Below, one piece after another: positions 11,667-23,046 of a stretch of DNA of 64,000 nucleotides; within the stretch, counting starts at the first letter, position 1; the number at the start of each line of letters is the position of its first letter. The position numbers were made by a program, and so were the translations under genes. Source of the stretch: Fulvia fulva (lineage: Eukaryota; Ascomycota; Dothideomycetes; Mycosphaerellales; Mycosphaerellaceae); NCBI RefSeq assembly GCF_020509005.1, contig NC_063019.1, forward strand, positions 310,001 through 374,000, read 5' to 3'. The notes beneath the pieces are model-generated. The model worked only from the letters and a program-made list of their open reading frames with translations. It was not told the origin of the DNA and ran no database searches.

Positions 11667-12922
11667 GACTCATCCATGCTGGTCTCCTGCTGGTCTTCTC
11701 GTGCTTCCTGCTGCTGGCTGCTATTTGGGATTGTGGTAAGGTTGAGCCTGCTTTGTGACGGGTCTCTTCCTGCAACCACAATTGATTTTGGTCTACCCAT
11801 AGCAGGGTGGCCTTGGGCCTGTGTGGTCTCTTCTGTTCTGCCTCTTTTCAGAGGGTTGTAGACAGTCCTTAGGGGTTCTTGGGTGATTGTCCCTGTCTGG
11901 AATCTGATAGGGGTGTTGATCCTGGCTTCTCTTGCCCTCCTCTTTGCCTCAATCCTAGCTGTGCAGTCTTGGGACCAGGAAGGGTGTTTCTTTCCACAGC
12001 ATGCACATCTGGCTTCACTCTTTGGGGCTGTGCAATTCTGTACTTTGTGGCTACCAGCACAGTGGGAACAAGTGTCCTTTTGGCTTGGGCATCTAGTAGA
12101 GATATGACCATACTGTTGGCACTTGAAGCATTGCAGTAGTCTGTGGGTGCTTCTATGGATTTCTGTGTCCATTCTTTCGCATTCCCAGAAGATGCCCTTG
12201 TCAAGCACGGTGTTTGCCTGTTCTACAGTGCCTATCCAGAGCACTAGAGAAGACTCTCTCTTTGTGTCCTTTGTCTTTCTGTTGACCCATGCTGCTTTTG
12301 TGATCTGTAGCCCTGGGCATACAGCCTGGTTCTGGTCCTGCAGCCTCTTAAGGTCTCCTTCAATGTCAAACTTTGTGGTCATCCCATGGGCAATAACCAT
12401 ATTTTGTTGGTGTGAGACCTTAGCCGTCTTGCCTAGTTTGACTGTCCACTCCTTCTGTGTCTCTAGCCTCTTCCTGTCTTGCTCCTGTGCTGTGAACAGC
12501 TTAAGGACACCTCCCTTCTCTTTCCTGGCTCCAATGATGCCTTGTATCCCAATCTTCTGTATGATCTCCTTGCCTGACAGGCCCTCAATCTCTTTCTGCT
12601 CTTGCTGGTCGGAAATGTAGACCTTGATAGCTGTTTTCTGGGGGGGAGGGTTTTGGGATGCAACTGCTGCCCAGGTTGGTTGGCTTAGTTTCTGGCCTTC
12701 CTGTGTCCTCTTCTTTGCTGCTGCTGCTACTGTCCTGTTAATGATCTGTCCTGTTTGGCTCCTTAGTGCCTTTAGCCCTCCAAGGAGCTCCAAAATCATC
12801 CCCTTAAGTGCTCTTTCTGGGTGCTCGCCATCTCCTGCCATTGCCATTGTTTCTGCCTTCCTGCAGACCTCCTTCCACTCGTTACTCTCCTGCTCCTGGT
12901 CGTTTCCTGCGATCGCTATCAT
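11663..12922 (-). CDS. LINE ORF1: Gag-like RNA-binding protein
   Basis: 419 aa from the first ATG at 12922; the frame stays open to 12943 but without an earlier ATG. The product is the nucleic-acid chaperone or coat protein that packages LINE RNA with ORF2 protein. Near residues 255-320 there are three cysteine/histidine knuckles: CFKCQQYGHISTRC (CX2CX4HX4C), CSHCAGSHKVQNC, and a CACC...H...C unit. The preceding 250 residues are Lys/Gln-rich and include an RRM-like region. The stop overlaps the ORF2 start by 4 nt. Since only 29 nt precede this ATG, the true N-terminus could have been lost by 5' truncation. Confidence 0.88.
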   Translation of the reverse strand: MIAIAGNDQEQESNEWKEVCRKAETMAMAGDGEHPERALKGMILELLGGLKALRSQTGQIINRTVAAAAKKRTQEGQKLSQPTWAAVASQNPPPQKTAIKVYISDQQEQKEIEGLSGKEIIQKIGIQGIIGARKEKGGVLKLFTAQEQDRKRLETQKEWTVKLGKTAKVSHQQNMVIAHGMTTKFDIEGDLKRLQDQNQAVCPGLQITKAAWVNRKTKDTKRESSLVLWIGTVEQANTVLDKGIFWECERMDTEIHRSTHRLLQCFKCQQYGHISTRCPSQKDTCSHCAGSHKVQNCTAPKSEARCACCGKKHPSWSQDCTARIEAKRRAREARINTPIRFQTGTITQEPLRTVYNPLKRGRTEETTQAQGHPAMGRPKSIVVAGRDPSQSRLNLTTIPNSSQQQEAREDQQETSMDES

Positions 12923-12951
12923 CGTGTCACGCCGTTTTTCCAATTGGAATA

Positions 12952-12969
12952 TATAGGTTGCGGTTATAG
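12952..12969. repeat. 18-bp target-site duplication of the intact LINE (5' side)
   Basis: Exact second copy of the sequence at 8068-8085. Confidence 0.9.
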
Positions 12970-13216
12970 TAGATAGCTATAGCCTCTTAGCCGTTCTATT
13001 AGAAGTAGGTCTAATGTCCGCTACCCTAGATAAATATACGGTATTGCTTCCCTTGTATAGGTATTAGTAGGCCGATTACTAATATACTATCGCTATTATT
13101 ATCGTCGATACGGCGCCGCTTATTATCCTATCGCTACTACTATTGTTTTTCGGCCTAGCCTACTAGCGTAAGAGAGGGGTTCTTCTTCTAGTACTCCCCT
13201 TTATAGTGCTTACGGT
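12970..13216 (-). mobile_element. RIP-degraded Copia fragment, continuation
   Basis: Sequence beyond the LINE insertion that continues the fragment at 7195-8085 (before the LINE arrived). It is AT/CG-rich with few CA/TG. No reading frame survives. Confidence 0.5.
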
Positions 13217-16200
13217 AGTATATAGATAGATAGATTTGTCATTCCCCTGTTCTAGGACCCTATCCGGCCTATATAGGTATATATCTATTGTTATATACAA
13301 AGGGAAACCCGAATAGGTAAAAACCCTTCCCGCCCCCGACTACTCCTTATCTAGATTAGCTTTCCCTCTAAACGTACGTAGTCTATATCACTACCCCGTT
13401 AGCCCCCGCTCCTAGCCGGTCTCGTCGCGCTACGTCGTATCCTCTCTTCCTATACTACTCCTACTAGGCGGTACTGTTCTAGCTAGCCCTTCTCTAGTAT
13501 CTAGTTCGTAATGCGCCGTAGGTCCTTAGCGTTATTAAGAGGTGCCCTAATCGTCCGGTTCCTCGCCTTTACTATCTACTCCCCCCTTCCTAGCGACTAC
13601 CTCGGATAGACGAGGAGTACGTACCGTATATTCTAGGAGTAATAGCCGTAGGGGTAGCTAGTATTCGTATATTCTAGAACCTTCCTCTATAATAGGTACC
13701 CCTAGAGGCCGATGTGTTTACTTCGTAGTTAGGTTACTATACTACTCTATACCCTCGTAAGGCGGTAGTAGATAAGCTTCGGGGGGTACTTAACCGCGGA
13801 TTTCGTAGCTAACTATTCCTTAGGTTGTCCCGCTAGCTAAGAGCGTCTACTATACCCTATAACCCAGTTGTTCTACCTCTCTTTCTATAGTTACTCTATA
13901 AACGATTCCTTACCTTCCTATTATATTACTAGCTATTCGTCCCTTACCCGGTAGTTCGGCTCGTTTCCGGGTCGAATACCCTTATACGCTAGTACTAATT
14001 CGCGGGCCCTAACGACTATACTAGCGATGACCTTCTATACTAGGTACTATACCGACTTGCCTAAGTAGGAGGTCCGTAGTCCCTAGATATATAGGTCGAT
14101 CGGCGGTATAGCGGTCTCGTACTTAAGCACCCTTATTAGTATCGACTTATATACCCCGGTGACCTTCCTTAGGCATTAGTTTTAGATCTTTACTAACGGC
14201 GCGACGAGTCCCTTTGATAGATAGGCCCTCTCGCCTAAGTACTATACTTAGCTACTATAGGTAAGGACTAGCCGTATAATAGCCGTATCTAGAAGTCGTA
14301 ACTACCGAAAGTCCGCCCCCTATATAGACGTAGTGAGCATCTAGTATAATACTATATTCTATTTAGCTTTCCGTAATATTACCTATACGTACTTCCTCTA
14401 CCGTAGCGCCGGGTCTACCTATAGTCCGAGGATCCTAAGCTAATTTGCCGGGTTAGTCGTATACCCCTATATTTAGATAGAAGCTTATATATTATAGAAC
14501 CGTAGCCGGCGCGTAAAGTGTATTAGATTGTACTTTTCTAGGGCAAACCGAGCCCTATACCTCCTAGCCTAGTCCTCGTAGATCTTGTGCTTCTCTTCTA
14601 GTAGCCTATAGTTCTCCTTAGTCGAGGAAGACTACGCTAGGATGTTTATATTATCTACGAAGCCGCTCGTAGCGGTGTTCTAGGATTCTAGGGCTAGGAG
14701 TAGCGTCGCTATAAAGAAGAGGAATAGAGTAGGTACTAGCGTTAAGCCTTACGGGATTCTAGTATAGACTACTTAAAATAGGCTTCTATACTAGCCGACT
14801 AGGATCGACGTACTACGGTTTTAGAGGTAGGACCGTACGAAGTTAACAAGCTACTTAGGGAGTCCTTTCGACCTTAGGATCTAGAGTAGCCGCGGGTATA
14901 ACACGTAGTCAAAGGCTCCCGATATGTCTAGGCTAAGTAAGGAAGCCACCTTGTCCCTATTTTTATACTAGATAGCGTTTACCTAAGAGGTGATAAGTTC
15001 TATCGCGGATAGCGTCGATCGCTATAGGCGCGTACCTATCTAGGTATCCGGGAGTAGGGAGTGTTCCTCTACCGCCTCGGAGAGTCTCGTTATAACTAGC
15101 TTCTTAAGCGCCTTCCTAAGAGTATTAAGGAGCGTAATTAGGCGGTACGACTTTACCTACGTATAGTCTTCCTTTTACGGCTTACGTAGGACTACTATCA
15201 TCGATTATTTAAATACTATCGGGTGGTATCCGGTCTATAGGTAGGCGTTGAAGATCGCTACGACTACTAGGGCTAGTTGATCTCTACACTTCTTTAGTAG
15301 CTCGTTCAGGATCCTATCCGGCCCCGGGGCTTTCTTCGCCGGTAACTTCCTAAGTATAGCGGCAACTTCTCCCTCGGACACCTCCTATTAGACCGCGATA
15401 CTAGGGGCTAGGGGAGTAGAGCTGTTTATCTCGCTTAGATTAGCCTCGACTAGAGGCGGGAAGAACTTACTAGCTAGTAGACGCGCCTTAGCCTCGGGGT
15501 CGCTAACCGGGCTACTAGGCGATTATAGCGCTAGGATAGAGAAGGAGGGGCCCTATATAGGGTCCTATCGGGCCTATTTCGCTAGCTTCTACATCCTCGC
15601 TAGCTTGCCGGCGATTTCTTCTACTATAGCCCTCTAGCCGACTGCTTTCTCCCTCCGTATTATAGCTTTCTTCTATTAGTATACCTCCCTATATACGTTC
15701 TAGGCCTCCTCGCTATAGCTACTCGTCTATACCCGGCGGGCTCTCCTTACTTCTCTTACTACCGTAGTATACTTTAGCGTCTAGTATAGTTTAGACTATG
15801 TCGTTAGTTAGGTAAGCGGAACGTAAAGTAAGGTCGCTTTTCTTATTTCGTCTATTAACCCTTAGGCTACCTCGTCTATCTCGTCTTTACTATTATATTG
15901 CTACTACGCGATCTAGACTAGCCTCTTAGAGTTATTAAGGTACGCCTAGATATTAGCCTAGTAGGCCTTTCCCTAGTTTAGCTTAGGGGTTATTACTAGT
16001 ATACGTTATATCTATGTCGTAATAGAGGTCCTGACTAGTATATAGTCTAACGACGCCTCGAGTTTATGTTCGATCCTATAGTAGGTTACCGTATAGTAGT
16101 AGCTATCTAAGATCTAGGAGAGGTCGATCGTGCCTTAGAGTCCCCCTCTCTTCTAGGTACCTAGGTCCTTCGGGGTATTAAGGGCAATTACGTTACTCGC

Positions 16201-18060
16201 TATCAAGTCGAGTACTTCGTCGGCTATAGGGTACGGCTATATAAGGCTTTCCTAGGAAGGGTAGTATAGATTAAAGTCTCCTACTACGATGTGGTACCCT
16301 TGTCTCTTAAGCGTACTATCTAGGTATCTATAGACCCTAAGGTCGCGGCTAGACCTCGAGGCTAGCGGTTATATATATAGGCTGTGTATCTAGGTACTAC
16401 CTACGTAGAGGGAGGTAATATCGCCCCCGCCTTCTTCGTCTACGTAGTATACTACCTCCTAGTCGGATTCTAGTATGTCCTTACTAATATAGAAGTACGT
16501 ACGGGGTCTACCGTCGCCTCGTAGGTATGTCGTATAGCCTAGTAACTTATAGGTCGTTAGTCTCTTATAGTACGGGTTAATCTATAGCTCCTAGATTGCT
16601 AGGACGTAGTAGACGTACGGGTCCGCCTCGTATAGGAAATAGTTCTAGACTATATCCTTACTATAGTTAACGTTATACTAGATAATACTAAGCGTATCGA
16701 GGCTAGTTATCGTTATCGACAATTATTTCCTCTATAATGTCCTATATCCTACTACCTTATACGTCCTAGTCTACGCCTATCGGCTATATACTAAAGGGGA
16801 GCCGGGCCTAGTTAGATTCCCTCGCCGTAGCTAGTAGAGTACGTGGCCTCCCGTACGCCCTAGGTTACGTATCCTTTATATCGTTCTCGGCCCTAGGGCA
16901 CTTATACCCGACCGCCGCTAGTTAGTTCCGGTATAGGCTAGCCTTACGGTCGCCGTAGAATCTTAGGGCGACGGTTCTGTTTGTGATTGCCTTGTTTTTC
17001 GCTAGTTTCCGCTATAGGTATTCCGTACTATACGATAGGTAGTACCCCGGACAGTTCGCGTACCGTCTCGTAGTCGATATATAGTCCCTAGACATATAGT
17101 CTCCTATATAGTTCGAGTAGGCCTACTTGTTTATACACGTAAAGGTTTAGTATCTATACTGTTAGTATTTGAAGCATTAGAGGACACGAAAGGATAAGGA
17201 GTACTTTTCTACTATCTTGAGGCTATATTGCTAGACTAGGCCTTGTTCTATTGCTAGATCCGCCGCTTTCGCGTCTTATAGCTATACTATTAGCGCCGAG
17301 GCCTTCTTGCCTTCTGGCCATTTCTTATAGAGCCAAGTCGCGTTCTAGATTAGAGAGTTAAGAGTGACCGGGTTGTCCTCTTAGAGAGCGCGTAGGTGAC
17401 CCTAGTTAGTTAGGTCAAACTCCTTAGGTATGTCGTAGACTAGGATCGTAAATTGTTTTGTTAAGACCTTCGCTAATACCGTAACCTTAGATGCCCACTA
17501 TAGCTATACCTCTAGGTGCCTCCTAGTAGTAGTAGAGCTAGTATAGATCTATAGAGTGCCGTTAGACTATTAGTTTACTACAACCACCCCTAATTAGTTA
17601 ATTCGTTAGGCGAGCTCCTTATTCGATAGCTTCGTAACTTCGGCCTAGTCTTCCTTTACTACAATACGGATCGTAACTATATCGTACGTTAGGCGGGGGC
17701 CTAGTATCAAAGCCGCGACCGATACCTAGCTATAGGGGTATTAATTCCGGGTGGCCTTATTAATTGCCTAAGACGTCGTTCCTATTTCTTATTACCCTCG
17801 GTAATACGATAGTACTAGCGCCGTACGTAGCTAAGTGATCATTACCTATAGAGACCGGTATAGGAGCTAATTGTTAGTCTCTATACTTTTTACGTCCTCT
17901 ATAAGTTACTACTAGTTATCTTAGGGGAGCTTTACCTATAGAGCCGTAGGCGCCGGTAGTGCCGTAGCCTAGACTACTATTACCTAGGAGTTGCCTAATA
18001 TAGCTAGGCACCTCCGCGGCGTTTAGAGCTATAGAGCTAAAGAAATAGAGTAAAGAGAAC
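13217..18060 (-). mobile_element. RIP-degraded Tad1-like LINE, third copy
   Basis: Minus-strand LINE. A GATA-repeat tail (TATC in sense) near 13217-13232 is followed by a 3' UTR similar to the other copies (ggtaaaaaccc block near 13315). RT landmarks lie near 14640-14680, the endonuclease near 16260-16290, and the ORF1 zinc-knuckle region near 17155-17190. It is saturated with RIP-type stops. The 5' limit near 18060 is approximate and I found no clear target duplication. Confidence 0.8.
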
Positions 18061-18244
18061 TTTAAGCTATCTAACTTAAATAAGGTAGAACTCCCTTAAT
18101 TCTAGAGGTAGTAGCCTACTTTATAGATCGTAGGAATGGCCTTAATAAGGGCTTTCGAATGTATCGTGTTTAGCGATAGCGCCGATAGTTACTGATCCGT
18201 ATTATAGGAAATCTCTTATTAGCGATTCTACTAAATAGTAGCTC
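18061..18244. other. Unassigned RIP-altered spacer
   Basis: About 180 nt between the third LINE and the Gypsy RT fragment. It has RIP-like composition and I recognise nothing in it. Confidence 0.4.
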
Positions 18245-21200
18245 TAGCTTTCGTAATACGCTACGGTATATACGAATACCTTATATCGCCGTTCGGCCTC
18301 TATAACGGACCCGTAACCTTTTAGTTATACATTAATAAGGTTCTATAAGAATATCTAGATAGCGTCCTTATCTTTAGCGACACTCTAGAGGAATACGTCG
18401 AACATATATAAAAGGTATTAATTAAGCTACGAGATACCGGGCTTACTATTAATATCGATAAGTCCGAGTTCTACTAGGAACGTATAAAATATCTAGGCCT
18501 TATTATTACACCCTAGGGCATTAATATAGACCCGGAGAAATTGGAATGTATATAGACCTAGGAAGTACTAACTAATCTTAAGGATGTCTAAGCCTTCCTA
18601 GGATTCGCGAACTTCTACCGTAGGTTTATCGAGGCCTTCTCTCGTATTACATCCCTATTAACTAACCTAACGAAGTTAGATAGGCCTAGTAATCATAAGA
18701 ACTATAGAATCAACTAGACTAATGATTACTAGAGGGCATTTAAGGCGTTAAAAGTAGTTTTAGTAAGGCGGGTATACTAGTATACTATATACCGGGTAGG
18801 TAGACCGTCCTTAAGACTAACTTCTTAGACTTTATTAATATAGTTATGCTCTTATAATACGACGAGTAGGGAGTGTTACATCCTATAGCTTTCTATTCGA
18901 AGAAGCTAAGCCCCTAGGAGTATAATTACGAGATCTACGATAAGGAACTCCTCGCGATTATTAAAGCATTTAAAGAGTAGCGCCCGGAGCTTACTTATAA
19001 AGTAGACGAGGACGGCGATCTAGTTAAAGTGTTTATAGACTATAAGAACCTCGATTATTTTATAACTACGAAGTAGCTAAATCGCCGATAAGCGTAATAG
19101 GTAGAATTTCTATTACATTTCAACTTCTAGATTATATACCGCCTAGGTATATAAGGATCGAAGCTAGATAGCCTAACGAGACGTAGCTAGGACCTTCCGT
19201 AGGGGGTAGACGATCCGAGAAATTAGTACTAGTATTAGACATTACTTCCGCTAGAGCGATTCCTTAATATCGACTCTATACGAGCTACTATTAAAGATAC
19301 GCCCGAAGAAGAAGAGACGACTCCCCTAAATCCTAAATTAATCGAGTTTATTCTAGAGCTAGAACAGGTACTATTAACATAGCTAGTACTAGCTTAGGAA
19401 GTATAGACTACAAATAAAGCCGAAGTCGAAGCTAAACTCGAGTACCGTATAACGACTACTCACGCCCTAGACTAAGAACTTAAGGCGGTAATTAAGATAC
19501 TACGGAAAGATAGTACTATCCCTCTACTCTTATTAAAGGCGAAGATACACCCTACGTACTATAAGGTAGATAATAATATATTGTATATACGAAACTAGTA
19601 CGATAGTTAGAGCCTATAGGTACCTAATAACTAGGCCCTACGGACTCGGCTTATTAGAATGAATTATAACGCTCTAGTAGTAGGATATCTAGGACGAGCT
19701 CGAACCTATAAACTCGTAGTACGAGAATTCTATTGGCCTAGCTTAGTAAGATTAGTACGTAGATATACCGCGAATTACCGTATATACCGTACGACGAAAT
19801 CTCTATACTCCTAGCTACCTAGATTATTATACCTACTTTTAGTACCGGACCGACCTTAGAGGTATATCGCGGTAGACTTCGTAGTCGGACTTCCTAATAG
19901 TACCCTCAATAGCATAACCTATAATAATATTATAACCGTAATAGATAGGCTAACGAAGGAAGTCGAGCTGATTCCGATCGGAGCGATAACTATATAGAAT
20001 ACGGCAAGACTTTTCCTTAAGTATATATTCTCCCGACGCGGATTTCCTAATACTATTACCTTAGACCGCGGTAAGTAATAGGTTACTACCTTCTAGAAGA
20101 AACTTTATAAGATGCTTCGTATAAGTCGTAAGCTAAGTTCTTTATACTACCTAGAAACTAATAAATAGTCGGAACGTACTAACTAAGTAATAGAACAGTA
20201 TCTCCGTATATTTACTAACGAGGTATAAGATAACTAGGTAGAATAGCTTTATCTAGCTTAGTTCGCGATTAATAACTACCTTTCTAAAACTATTAGTATG
20301 TCGCTATCCTACGCTACTTTAGGCTATAACCCTAAGTTTATAGAGCGCGTAGACCTAAGCGCTAGAAAAGAGGGAGGACTAACTACTCTCTAGCGACTAG
20401 ATACGCGATCGGCTAAAGCCTTCGTACGCCGGATTTACGACCTTTATAAGCACCTTTAAGAAAACATACGGATGTTATAAGCTCTCTAAGCTAAAGTAGT
20501 AAACCGCTACCGAACTATCCCGCTAGACTATAAAGTAGGCGACTAGGTATACCTAAGTACTAAGAACATCCGTACGACTCGACTATCTAAGAAACTCGAT
20601 AGAAGATACGCTAGCCCGTACTAGATTATAGAAGTTATACTAGCTAAGCTCTTATATAAACTAAGATTGTCGGACGCTATAGTAGGACTCGATAACTGCT
20701 TTTATACCTCGTTACTTTAGCGAGCCGATCATCTCGACTTCCTACTACTCGAAGGCTAGTATCTAGTACTACTACCGCCGATAACTATCGAGCCCGATAC
20801 TACCGAAGCCGATATAGCCGCTAATATAGTCGTAATACCTATATATATATATATATATAAAGTAGAGAAGATCTTAGATATATATACCCGTAAGCGAGTA
20901 GGCAAAGTGAAGAAGGGGTAGAAGCGTAAAGTAGACACTTATTACAAGGTGAAATAGCTTAGATATTAGAATAAGGAGGATAGTAAGACCTAGTAACCGG
21001 CTAAGAATATGTTTAAACACACGGCCGCCGCTATTATAGACTTTTACTATAACCGGCCGGAGTTATCTACGCCTATAGGCTTCGTAGCTCTATCTTATTA
21101 GGTCCTCCTAAGTAATAAGGTACTCGGGCTTAATACGATTAGGGTTAATAGTAACACCGTTACGAATAAGTTGTCTCGAGCTATACCTCTAATAGAATCT

Positions 21201-21814
21201 ACTTAGTATATATTTACTACGTACTGCTATACTAGCTAGGTTACGGGAAAGCCTACTATCTTAACTAAGGACTCCGGTGTTACCTACTACCCTTAGCTCT
21301 ACGATAGTACCGGTAGTTATACCGATACTCGAGTGATACCTATAGAGCCTATAATAATACCTAACCTTAGCTATAAGAATTATACGCGAGTACTAGCCGA
21401 AGACAGACTTAGGTCTAGGGTAAGCTAGCTAACTAGGTAGTATGTTTCTCGAAGGGAGCCGGTCGCGGATAGGCTAGTTATAGATAGACAGGATGTAGAT
21501 ATATTACTAGACGATAATAAGGTATTAGAGGATAATTAGATTTTCGTACGGTTATAGAGTAGTACGGGTAAGTAGCTATATAAGATAGATAACGCTTAGA
21601 GGACTAAGACGCGTTTGAAGAGGGGGGTACTATTACGGGTAGCCCGCGACCCCTTACTATAGCTACGTCGGCCTAGGTAAACCGCGGATCTTCCGTATTA
21701 GGTTAGCGCGGCTAAGCTTTACTTTATAACTTCGCCGCGCCTCGCGCTCCTCTTTCGTAGCTTCGTAGAACAATAACTCTCTTATTCGGACCCTATAGTA
21801 CGCGCGCCCTTATA
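18245..21814 (+). mobile_element. RIP-degraded Gypsy chromovirus (RT to 3' LTR)
   Basis: Plus-strand relative of the intact Gypsy at 29341-36562. RT begins near 18250 (RYGIYEYL, SPFGLYNGP, INKVL with CAG/CAA turned to TAG/TAA). RNase H, the integrase and a chromodomain (KVEKILDIYTRK-like near 20860-20900) follow. There is a short in-frame loss just before the VLIFSD codons that removes the catalytic YLDD stretch. gag, the protease and the 5' LTR are missing, so it is 5'-truncated. It ends in a 184-bp LTR. Confidence 0.88.
21631..21814 (+). repeat. 3' LTR of the RIP-degraded Gypsy
   Basis: 184 nt, the same length as the LTRs of the intact Gypsy and alignable over its whole length, with C-to-T and G-to-A changes (TGTCACGGGC is now TATTACGGGT). 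A purine tract (AGGGGGGTAC) precedes it directly. Confidence 0.85.
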
Positions 21815-21816
21815 AG

Positions 21817-21927
21817 TATTACTCTTAAAGAGGCTATAGGTAACTAATTAGTCACCTAATTCTTAGTATACGTAGCCTTAAGTTTTAATAATAGGATATT
21901 ACCTATATATACGCTTAGATCGCGACA
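21817..21927 (+). repeat. 111-bp repeat (R111), RIP-altered copy
   Basis: Aligns over 111 nt with the fresh copy at 40078-40188 (TGTTGCTC...GCGACA; here TATTACTC...GCGACA). It lies 2 nt after the Gypsy LTR. Part of a hairpin (GGTAACTAATTAGTCACC here; a perfect 8-bp stem in the fresh copy) is visible. Confidence 0.7.
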
Positions 21928-22370
21928 CTATATACGATATTTAAGGGCTCGTTAATAAGATCGGTAATATACTTAAGAATACCGTTTTACCCTTAAAGAA
22001 GCGAGCTAAGAAACCTAGCGATAAGGATAAGAGTAATAACCCTCCCTAAAAGAAGAAGAAGACATCTACTAGTAATAAGAAGGAGATTAAGGACTTAATC
22101 AAGGATATTAAGGGTAAGATCAATAAGATAACTATAGCTCTTAAGGCGCTCGGTAAGGAAATTAGAGTCCTAAAGTACCTTACTTTAAAACTCTAAGGGG
22201 ATATATAAAAAGATAGTATAACCTTATAGCGTAAGATAAGATTGACTTATAAGGTTAAAATAAGTATTAACGTACTTTACTACCGAGCGGGCCACTTTTA
22301 CTAAGAACTGTACTACTTCTATAGATATAGCTATATAACTACTATTATAGCGTATATTATCTTTAAACGA
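21928..22370 (+). mobile_element. RIP-degraded element with Lys-rich and RAGHF-like segments
   Basis: Read through stops, the plus strand gives a strongly Lys-rich stretch (near 22000-22180) and then a YYRAGHFYQEL segment near 22270-22310 that could be a decayed CCHC knuckle. The latter is shared, as reverse complement, with 40340-40395. It probably belongs with the adjoining 111-bp repeat. The element class is uncertain. Confidence 0.4.
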
Positions 22371-22812
22371 GTCCAAGCTGATCTTAGCTATCTAGGCTAC
22401 GAAACGCGACGCGATACTTACGAATCGACTTACTATAAAGATATACGACGCGTCTTAAACTATACTAGGGTATCGATTGAATAGACGACCTCCTCGGGGT
22501 GACTACGAGCCTAATTCGAAGAAGCTTATAGAGCTAGAAGAGAGGGTAATACTTAAGTATATACTCGAGCTAGATCTTAGAGGTTTCCCGCTATTAAAGG
22601 CTAGTATACGAGCAATAGCCGATTTATTACTATAAGAGAAGGGTCTTAAGCCCGCTAGTCTTAATTAGATAGACAGGTTTATTAGGCGGTATTATGAGCT
22701 AAAGGTTCGTATAATACGTAGAAATAATCATTAGCGAGCCCTAATAGAAGATCTAGACATTATCGAGAAGTAGTTCTTACTTATATATAATATAAAGGAG
22801 AAGTATAGTATC
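22371..22812 (+). mobile_element. RIP-degraded pogo/Fot1-like transposase, N-terminal part
   Basis: Plus-strand reading through RIP stops resembles the HTH region of pogo/Fot1 transposases: TKRDAILTNRL, SQTILGYRLNRRPPRGDY, NSKKLIELEERVILKYILEL and a DLRGFP motif, then an EDLDIIEKQF-like end. The DDE catalytic part is absent because the Copia element at 22813 cuts it off, and the other side of that Copia does not continue it. Confidence 0.7.
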
Positions 22813-23046
22813 TGTTAAGAACATATAGGCCGTAGGACAAGTATATAGGTGTGGGTGTGTCATGTGACTAGATCACGTGACTAGGGTCTACTAGCCTATA
22901 GGCTAGCAAACATCCGGACACCTAGTATCTACCTATACTAATACCGGCGATACTGTATATAGATACACGCTATCCTATTAGGTCCTTCTTCGTCTTTCGT
23001 ATAATCCGCCGTCTTCTACTACTACGTAACTCGTACCTATTTAATA
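22813..23046 (+). repeat. 5' LTR of the Copia element
   Basis: 234 nt beginning TGTTAAGAAC and ending TTTAATA (RIP-altered from a TG...CA type LTR). Related copies are at 28113-28346, 37873-38112 and, more distantly, 38965-39182 (reverse). Confidence 0.85.

Larger units (their letters stand above)
8086..12951 (-). mobile_element. Intact Tad1-like LINE retrotransposon
   Basis: Complete-looking non-LTR element on the minus strand: a very short 5' leader, ORF1, ORF2, a 194-nt 3' UTR and a (TATC)n tail at 8086-8098. It is bounded by an 18-bp target duplication. Both ORFs are open and show no RIP. Base use is unlike both the old copies and the nearby host genes: CpG is very rare (about 10 in the first 1.2 kb of ORF2 sequence) and CA/TG are abundant. 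Only 29 nt precede the first ATG of ORF1, whereas the old copy at 434-5825 has about 500 nt more, so the promoter may be missing (5' truncation). Confidence 0.92.

Noticed and set aside
20836..20860. (TA)n run as a functional microsatellite or origin
   Set aside because: It is the RIP product of a coding stretch in the Gypsy chromodomain region (CA/TG turned to TA).
20756..20938. 60-aa minus-strand frame
   Set aside because: Chance frame opposite the RIPped Gypsy chromodomain, including a TA-repeat-coded stretch.
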